In this document: positions 59,126-64,000 of the stretch, piece by piece | Numbering within the stretch: the stretch's first letter is position 1 | Layout: every line of letters starts with the position of its first letter | Origin: Fictibacillus phosphorivorans | GTDB lineage: Bacteria; Bacillota; Bacilli; Bacillales; Fictibacillaceae | Reading direction: 5' to 3' | Assembly: GCF_001629705.1 (NCBI RefSeq) | Contig: NZ_CP015378.1 | Coordinates: 1,984,001 to 2,048,000, forward strand | Length of the DNA stretch: 64,000 nucleotides | Notes under the pieces: generated by a model | The model's database searches: none | The model's input: only the letters and a program-made list of their open reading frames with translations | Told to the model about the DNA's origin: nothing | Program-made: the position numbers and the translations under genes

Positions 59126-59698
59126 TTAATTCAGTTGCTGGTTATTAACATCAACATGCTTCCAAGTTTTACGTTTTAAAATTAAATAAGCATTAATCCT
59201 TGTCATATCATACTTATCAGCAACGACTGAAGCATATTTAGAAATTGTACCGTCAAAATCTGAGAAGTCTAATAGAATATCAACAATATCATTTTCAGTA
59301 ACTTTACATCTAGGTTTACCCAACCTTTGTTCAGAAAGCCTATCCTTATAATCCAGTGCTTGCGCTGTTCTAGTTCTTAATTCTAGATTATCTGCACTAT
59401 TATCCTCAGGATTTTCATTGCGATGATGTACAGTGAGTCCAATTGATAACCATGAGTTAATCAACATTTGTTGCTTTGCTGCCATGACGATTGCATGAGT
59501 GGTAAATGTTTTCGATCCATTTTCATCGTACAATGTATTCATGTAATAACCAGAATCATTTAAGTTTGACTTTAATTTCTTCAAATATCCTCGTCTAATA
59601 CTATAAATAATACCTTGATCTAAATCCACCCAATAATCACTATAACCTGGTACTCTAGTATATTCCTGCACTAACTTATAATCTAATACATCATTCAT
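59126..59698 (-). CDS. HNH homing-type endonuclease with NUMOD4-like start
   Basis: 190 residues. N-terminal NUMOD4-like GYSDYWVDLDQGIIYSIRRG, central HNH core TTHAIVMAAKQ ... LTVHHRNENPEDNSADNLEL, and a C-terminal helix-turn-helix-like DNA contact region. Free-standing HNH genes of this type move between phage genomes. AAGGAG site in a CCTTA/TAAGG repeat. Catalytic His pair (HH) and Asn are intact. Confidence 0.82.
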   Translation of the reverse strand: MNDVLDYKLVQEYTRVPGYSDYWVDLDQGIIYSIRRGYLKKLKSNLNDSGYYMNTLYDENGSKTFTTHAIVMAAKQQMLINSWLSIGLTVHHRNENPEDNSADNLELRTRTAQALDYKDRLSEQRLGKPRCKVTENDIVDILLDFSDFDGTISKYASVVADKYDMTRINAYLILKRKTWKHVDVNNQQLN

Positions 59699-59750
59699 TT
59701 ATATTCATTCTCCTTAAGATTAATTTGTAAGGTCATAAACCAACAGAAAA

Positions 59751-59776
59751 AGGACTCTGTAAAAACACAGAATCCT
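59751..59776 (-). terminator. Terminator upstream of the HNH gene
   Basis: AGGATTCTGTG / ACAGAGTCCT hairpin with T run on the minus strand. Confidence 0.75.
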
Positions 59777-59954
59777 CTTCATTGATCACCGTCTGAAATT
59801 AATCTCCTGCTACATCACAGGATAAAGAGCGCATCTCACCACTCGAATTTCTCTGTTAAACTTCTATTAAACATCCAAATAATCATGGCTGCTTAATGCA
59901 AATCTAACCGGCTGGTTAACTTTTGTTCCATACCTCCTTTTGAGATTTTCTAGC

Positions 59955-59986
59955 AAAAAAAAAGACACCTACCTAAATGGTGGTGT
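59955..59986 (-). terminator. Terminator next to the repeat array
   Basis: ACACCACC pairs with GGTAGGTGT (one mismatch) and is followed by T9 on the minus strand; it would end any minus-strand transcript of the repeat array. Confidence 0.75.
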
Positions 59987-59997
59987 AGTAGCGTTAA

Positions 59998-60412
59998 ATT
60001 ACCCTTCCTATTACCGATAACGCAAAACTAGTCGTATCAAGGGTTTGAAGGCTGTTCATCGGAAAATTTTAATCAAAGTTTGCGTATCTTGATACTTTTT
60101 AATTTACCCTTCCTATTGTCGAAAGATAAAACCTAGTGCTATCAAGGGTTTGAGCCACATTTTATTTACCTTTTTGATTCAATTTTTGATATTTTTATAT
60201 TTCTCTCCCCTATTGTCGAACCTTTTTAGACACTGAATCCCTTGTGGCTCTAAGAGTTTGAAAATTTCCATCGGAAAAATTTGCTCGTTTTTTGTCATTT
60301 TGCATATTTTGAATTTTACTCTTTCCTATTGCAGATACTTTTACTCAATAGTATCAAGGGTTTCAGGGTTTCCTTTCGGCAAATATTGATCAAAAAGTGC
60401 ATTTTTTTAAGT
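59998..60412. repeat. Four tandem ~105-bp units with conserved bulged-hairpin fold
   Basis: Units share CCTATT (60007, 60112, 60209, 60325; spacing 105, 97, 116), then TATCAAGGGTTT. In each unit an outer stem (ACCCTT/AAGGGT; CTCT/AGAG in unit 3; ACTCTT/AAGGGT in unit 4) encloses a 5' bulge with CCTATT and an inner stem with ~10-base loop: GATAACG/CGTATC, GATA/TATC, TAGACAC/GTG-TCTA, GATACT/AGTATC. Pairing is kept while bases change. A CATCGGAAAA element follows units 1 and 3. The 0.8 kb from 59699 to 60504 holds no credible gene besides this and two terminators. Confidence 0.75.
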
Positions 60413-60504
60413 TTTTTCTTCCTTTAAAGAGTATCCAAGTAAGAAATAGAAAACCGAAAAGCCTTGTTATCATTGCGTTTCTCACTAAGAATGGAACGCT
60501 GAGT

Positions 60505-60942
60505 TTACTTTGTCATCTTCTTATTCTTAAACTTTACTTTTCTCGCTTTTGCCTTTTCTTTCTTTGTATTCTCTTGACAAGATAAACATTTAGCCTGCCT
60601 TTGTTTCGTCACTTCAAATCGGACATTACAATCTGGACAAAGTATGCTATCACCTAGGTTTTTTTTAAGATTAGCAACTAGGACATCTCCAAAGCTGTTC
60701 CATAGCGTTGTCTTATTTTTAGCATTCTTGATACCATACAAATATTCAACCAATACATTTGCAACATACTGTGGATTATTATAAATAGTTAATATTTCTT
60801 CCCTTATATACTGATAAACATAATTGTAGTTCTCTGAACCACCGTGAGATTTATTTATCATAAAACGTTTTTTCTTATCCAGTTCCTCATATTTAGTAAT
60901 GATACGTAAATTTAAATGAACCATATCCAATTCTTTTATCAA
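60505..60942 (-). CDS. Phage protein with C-terminal zinc ribbon (145 aa)
   Basis: Helical N-terminal 90 residues, then CPDCNVRFEVTKQRQAKCLS-CQ, a four-Cys zinc ribbon (C-x2-C ... C-x2-C), and a very basic tail KAKARKVKFKNKK. Likely binds nucleic acid. TTG start after AGGAGG. Lies between the repeat array and the predicted replication gene. Confidence 0.65.
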   Translation of the reverse strand: MIKELDMVHLNLRIITKYEELDKKKRFMINKSHGGSENYNYVYQYIREEILTIYNNPQYVANVLVEYLYGIKNAKNKTTLWNSFGDVLVANLKKNLGDSILCPDCNVRFEVTKQRQAKCLSCQENTKKEKAKARKVKFKNKKMTK

Positions 60943-61002
60943 TTTATATTCCTCCTTATATCTTGAACACCCATTCAGGGTTGTGTTTTTGAAAATGTTA
61001 TA

Positions 61003-61173
61003 TTTTTGCCCTATATAGAATATTGATAATGATTAATAATTTTATATAAAAGTAAAAGGTAAATTAATTTATATTATATGTAGGGTAAATTTGTAACTTA
61101 TTCGTTTAACATTACTCACAGATAAATGTATCTGTATTATAATGTAGGGCAAATTTATAACTTATTCGATTAT
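61003..61173. repeat. Iteron-like direct and inverted repeats
   Basis: TGTAGGG(T/C)AAATTT(G/A)TAAC followed by TTATTCG occurs at 61080-61104 and 61144-61168 (64 bases apart, 2 differences); an inverted partial copy TTTTTGCCCTATAT is at 61004-61017. AT-rich surroundings. Candidate origin iterons or operators for the adjacent protein. Confidence 0.6.
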
Positions 61174-61176
61174 GTA

Positions 61177-62157
61177 TTAAAATGGTAGTTGTTCTATGGG
61201 TATGTTAACTGCTTCAGTCGCTTCCCATTTCTTAATTTCCTCTTCCTTTTCAAACTTCAGCTTTAACAAGTATTCTTTCCGTGGCATTACTTTAATTTTT
61301 TTATATGTGGTAAGTTCGTCAAAAAACAATTCAGAGTCATTAGTTATGTAAGTGTTAGCTTTTCGTTTTTCCTTAATTAACCCTAATGCAAAGAAATCCT
61401 GATTGTGCATACATTGGATCATCTTATACCCTTTCAGTAAGTGAAGATAATTCTTCAATGTCCTTATATTCAATCCTGTTTCTAAAGCTAAGTTCTCGAT
61501 TGATACATCATATCCACCTTCAAATATCTGATTCTTGTATTGAAGGTAAGAGTACAAATAAAATGCTTCGCAGCCTAATTTTTCATTACTCATACAGAAT
61601 AGGAACACCTCAAATGGAATTAAGGTCGTATTATCAATAAAATAAAACGTTCCATCTTCATCATTGTCATCAAATCTGTAGAAAGCCTTCACTGGGAATT
61701 TAATCGTATATTTACGGCTACTCCGATTCTTTACGTATTTCTGCATTTCTACATCAAGATCACTAAGCATTGAAAACTCTAGGTAACCATCTTCAAACAT
61801 TGCGCTTATTGGATAATCCTTAACTGTAGATAAATATCCCATTTCCTCTAGGACACCATTCTTCTTAATTAGATAATCTAATCCTTTAGTCATCTGGTTG
61901 TATCCTAAAATCTCTTTCATACTTATTGTTCCTTCTTTTGTACTGCTTGTGGCTTCTATTATTCCATTATGTTTCGCATATCTATAAAGCCATGTTGCAA
62001 GATAGATATAACAATAAGAAAAGGCCTTATGTGCTGGAGATTTGATGTCATTATTGTTTTTAAGGTCATCAAAAATCTCGTTCGGTATGTAAATCTTGCT
62101 TTCATAACCTGTATCCTCATCAAATTGCAGTAGCTTTATCAATTCTTCACGTTGCAA
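61177..62157 (-). CDS. Putative replication initiator / winged-helix protein (326 aa)
   Basis: Begins QREELIKLLQFDEDTGYESK; the middle has SIENLALETGLNIRTLKNYLHLLKGYKMI, a clear helix-turn-helix (about 243-271). Size, a single central HTH, a TTG start after GGTGAAA, and iteron-like repeats on both sides fit a plasmid- or phage-type replication initiator; a repressor is the alternative. Not assigned to a named Rep family. Confidence 0.5.
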   Translation of the reverse strand: MQREELIKLLQFDEDTGYESKIYIPNEIFDDLKNNNDIKSPAHKAFSYCYIYLATWLYRYAKHNGIIEATSSTKEGTISMKEILGYNQMTKGLDYLIKKNGVLEEMGYLSTVKDYPISAMFEDGYLEFSMLSDLDVEMQKYVKNRSSRKYTIKFPVKAFYRFDDNDEDGTFYFIDNTTLIPFEVFLFCMSNEKLGCEAFYLYSYLQYKNQIFEGGYDVSIENLALETGLNIRTLKNYLHLLKGYKMIQCMHNQDFFALGLIKEKRKANTYITNDSELFFDELTTYKKIKVMPRKEYLLKLKFEKEEEIKKWEATEAVNIPIEQLPF

Positions 62158-62323
62158 TTACGTTTCACCTACCTTTCAACTCTAGATAAAATTAGGGATT
62201 TAAACTGTATTTCTTTTCCATTTACCTACTACTTTTATACACACTTTTGAATAATTTGCTTATATTCCATCTGTTCCATTACTCCCAACTCCTTCCTTTT
62301 CTATCTATTCTTAATATATAACG

Positions 62324-62396
62324 ACTTTTCGAATAAGTATACGATTATAGAGAAGAACTTTAATACTATAAATACAGTATTTATATAGGGTAAAGG
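62324..62396. promoter_or_regulatory. Partial iteron/operator copies upstream of the putative initiator
   Basis: TCGAATAAGT (inverse of ACTTATTCGA) at about 62328-62337 and TATAGGGTAAAGG at about 62384-62396 are the two halves of the 25-bp motif found past the gene end. The 370-base space 62158-62527 shows no gene. Confidence 0.45.
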
Positions 62397-62490
62397 TATA
62401 TATAATTTAGTTCTAATGACCTTTTTATTAATATTTATTCATTTTTATTGCATATTGTCGATAGATGTCGAAAACTTTTTAAGCAAATAA

Positions 62491-62518
62491 AAAACCACTC
62501 ATTAATCTGAGTGGTTTT
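62491..62518 (-). terminator. Terminator of the HEPN-like gene
   Basis: AAAACCACTCA / TGAGTGGTTTT perfect 11-bp stem, 6-base loop. Confidence 0.85.
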
Positions 62519-62527
62519 AAAGTAGTT

Positions 62528-63319
62528 TTAATTAAAAATAAACAGCATGGTAGCAATAACATTGATCAATCTAATAAAATCAATTTTTGTCCATTTAGAA
62601 GGATCGTCTCTTCCGTGTAATATCCAATTCCGATTAATTACTGGTAGTCTATGTTGATCGAAGTCTCTAGTTTTAAACAGGCTGTTTTTGAAGTATTTAT
62701 ATAGAGAAAAACCAGCTATAGCAGTAAATTTTTCTTCGTCTGTAAGAACTGTCTTTTTAAAGTCTTCAACAAGTCTTCCTCCGACCATCCCACTCTTTGA
62801 ATAAAAACTTACCTGTCCCTCAATTACTGTGATTAAAGTAGGAATTGTTGTTTTATATTGATTATTTTCATAAAGTTGGAAGCACTCTTCTAGTAGCATT
62901 CGCCATTTTCTTTCAACTTTTTTTATTAAAGTATCTTTTACTTTTTTATAGTGTTCTTGGTCATTGTAATTATAATAATCTAAGAAATATTGGTCTACAT
63001 CTTTTGGTTTCATTTTTAATAACTCTTCATTAAGATATAATTTCATGTACATCTCACCTGTTAGTGTCCATCCGTAACGGGAATTACTGTTTGTGATTAT
63101 TTTAATACGGTCATAATTAATTTCTGGTAAATTAAACTTCGGCAATTTAATTTCGGGTATTTCGATTTTAGGTATCTCGATAGTGGGAATTTCTAATTTA
63201 GGGATTTCTTTAAGAAATTTCAAATTATTATTTTCATAAGGATTTGTCGCTTTCATTAATTGTTCCATCTGTCTCGTATGTGCATACAGCATATGTTGAA
63301 TATTTTTGTAGATATCCAT
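62528..63319 (-). CDS. HEPN-like protein with proline pentapeptide repeats (263 aa)
   Basis: Residues 38-67 are six tandem pentads of the form (E/K/N)(I/L)Px(I/L/F): EIPKL, EIPTI, EIPKI, EIPEI, KLPKF, NLPEI. The helical C-terminal domain contains INRNWILHGRDDPSKW: R230-x4-H235, the R-x4-6-H motif of HEPN RNases, followed by a final helix. HEPN domains act in abortive infection, toxin-antitoxin and CRISPR ribonucleases. Weak GAAGGTGG site before the ATG. Flanked by own terminator. Confidence 0.6.
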   Translation of the reverse strand: MDIYKNIQHMLYAHTRQMEQLMKATNPYENNNLKFLKEIPKLEIPTIEIPKIEIPEIKLPKFNLPEINYDRIKIITNSNSRYGWTLTGEMYMKLYLNEELLKMKPKDVDQYFLDYYNYNDQEHYKKVKDTLIKKVERKWRMLLEECFQLYENNQYKTTIPTLITVIEGQVSFYSKSGMVGGRLVEDFKKTVLTDEEKFTAIAGFSLYKYFKNSLFKTRDFDQHRLPVINRNWILHGRDDPSKWTKIDFIRLINVIATMLFIFN

Positions 63320-63418
63320 AGTCCACCTTCAACAACTTTTTATTAATATATTAGCTTTATTCCAGTTTTTAAAATAATTTATTACCTAGTTAATAGTCTG
63401 TACGACTAAACTTACAAA

Positions 63419-63667
63419 TTATTTTAGACCTTTATATTGACTCTCATTGTAATATTTACCAAATTCCCTATGCCAAAGTTCAAAAGTATTGTAGAGCTTT
63501 CTTTCTCCATTTTTTATCAGATGAACATACTTATACCCATATTCGTTACCTTTACTGTGACGAGCTCTATTAGTGCGTTTAATAATTATTCTTCCTGTAC
63601 TTGTGATATCATATTGTTCCTCATAACCAGTAATACTTCTTCTTATTTCCGACACTGACAGACACAT
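63419..63667 (-). CDS. NUMOD4-like small protein (82 aa)
   Basis: GYEEQYDITSTGRIIIKRTN, GYKYVHLIKNGERKLYNTFE: NUMOD4-type DNA-contact motif as found at the start of HNH homing enzymes, but with no HNH part, so a truncated remnant or small DNA-binding protein. Start uncertain (ATG 63667 is only one base after AAAGG). Confidence 0.6.
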   Translation of the reverse strand: MCLSVSEIRRSITGYEEQYDITSTGRIIIKRTNRARHSKGNEYGYKYVHLIKNGERKLYNTFELWHREFGKYYNESQYKGLK

Positions 63668-63685
63668 ACCTTTCTCTAATGATTC

Positions 63686-63955
63686 CTATATATTAAATTC
63701 TTTTCTTAGTTCATCAACAGCAGCCATAACGTTATCAAAATCACTTTTACCATCTTGATTCTTATCCGTTGTAATATTAGCAACTAAATGGTAATTTCTA
63801 ACACCATTATATTCCATCATAATGTATATAGCAGGTCTAATATCCTTTCCTTTACCGTCCCAATCCATATAAGAGTATCCTACAATATAGTAAGTATTCT
63901 TTTTCCCATGATTGGCTTGGATCTTAATTTCTTTTACGGGTGTATAAACAGCCAT
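63686..63955 (-). CDS. Hypothetical phage protein (89 aa)
   Basis: Starts MAVYTPVKEIKIQANHGKKN and has a DKNQDGKSDFDNV loop resembling a dockerin/EF-hand-like calcium site. AAGGGGAG fixes the ATG at 63955. Beta-rich; unknown function. Confidence 0.55.
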   Translation of the reverse strand: MAVYTPVKEIKIQANHGKKNTYYIVGYSYMDWDGKGKDIRPAIYIMMEYNGVRNYHLVANITTDKNQDGKSDFDNVMAAVDELRKEFNI

Positions 63956-64000
63956 AAAAACACTCCCCTTTTTAATACTCACTTGCTCTATAACCAGCTT

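Noticed and set aside
59880..59932. 12-codon leader peptide after AAAAGGAGGT on the minus strand
   Set aside because: The ATG is only one base from the ribosome site and the peptide has no regulatory codon pattern.
59998..60412. CRISPR array
   Set aside because: Units are ~100 bases long and homologous along most of their length with no unique spacers of 30-40 bases; no cas genes nearby.
59998..60412. Type III toxin-antitoxin RNA antitoxin
   Set aside because: Tandem structured repeats recall ToxI-like RNAs, but units are much longer than known ones and no ToxN/CptN-like toxin follows on either strand.
60397..60585. Plus-strand 62-codon ORF at the array edge
   Set aside because: No ribosome site, opposite to the real zinc-ribbon gene, and composition (Leu/Phe/Ser-rich) typical of a chance frame.

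Overview
The window looks like the chromosome of a low-GC, endospore-forming Bacillaceae (Bacillus/Fictibacillus-like; genus not provable from this sequence alone). The evidence is an S-box riboswitch, a gluconate gntR-gntK-gntP operon of Bacillus type, a sporulenol synthase, a four-gene spore germinant-receptor operon, parE-parC, strong AGGAGG ribosome sites and frequent GTG/TTG starts.

Positions 1-31.6 kb are ordinary chromosome: a truncated TauE-type exporter; SAM riboswitch plus metY; polysaccharide deacetylase; gntRKP with a visible cre site and GntR palindrome; P1 peptidase with a MerR regulator whose divergent 19-bp-spacer promoter drives a short-chain dehydrogenase; a small RHH protein; YetF-like DUF421; VOC protein and divergent TetR; msrA; sporulenol synthase with a sigma-E-like promoter; gerA-gerC-(small D)-gerB; a FadR-type regulator coupled to a fatty-acid hydroxylase-family gene; cysteine dioxygenase; amidase; EcsC protein; DJ-1/PfpI protein; YdjM-type membrane protein; a dispersed palindromic repeat; parC and parE; CoA-binding protein; M32 carboxypeptidase.

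At about 32.0-32.25 kb a promoterless, startless 3' gene fragment marks the probable junction with a prophage that fills the rest of the window and runs off the right end. Nearly all phage genes are on the minus strand, so the phage reads from right to left: predicted replication/control region (60.5-64 kb), a dense set of small and membrane proteins (54.5-59.7 kb), terminase small subunit, tyrosine recombinase, terminase large subunit, portal, Mu-F-like protein, scaffold, capsid, connectors, tail tube, tail chaperones, tape measure, Dit, tail tip/fibres, then XhlA-holin-endolysin. The tail genes indicate a siphovirus. A short plus-strand island (34.2-35.5 kb), including a GIY-YIG protein, lies downstream of the lysis genes and looks like cargo.

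The least explained signals are: (1) a gene-free 0.8-kb interval at 59.7-60.5 kb with four ~105-bp tandem units that keep the same bulged-hairpin fold with compensating base changes; (2) at least a dozen phage genes whose ribosome-binding site lies in an inverted repeat with an AT-rich loop, the arms differing in sequence but staying complementary; (3) a canonical CCCAAAC -1 slippery site joining the two tail-chaperone ORFs; (4) a HEPN-like (R-x4-H) protein with six proline pentapeptides; (5) a tRNA 3'-end-like fragment beside a recombinase placed between the two terminase genes. All assignments are by reading motifs; no database search was run.
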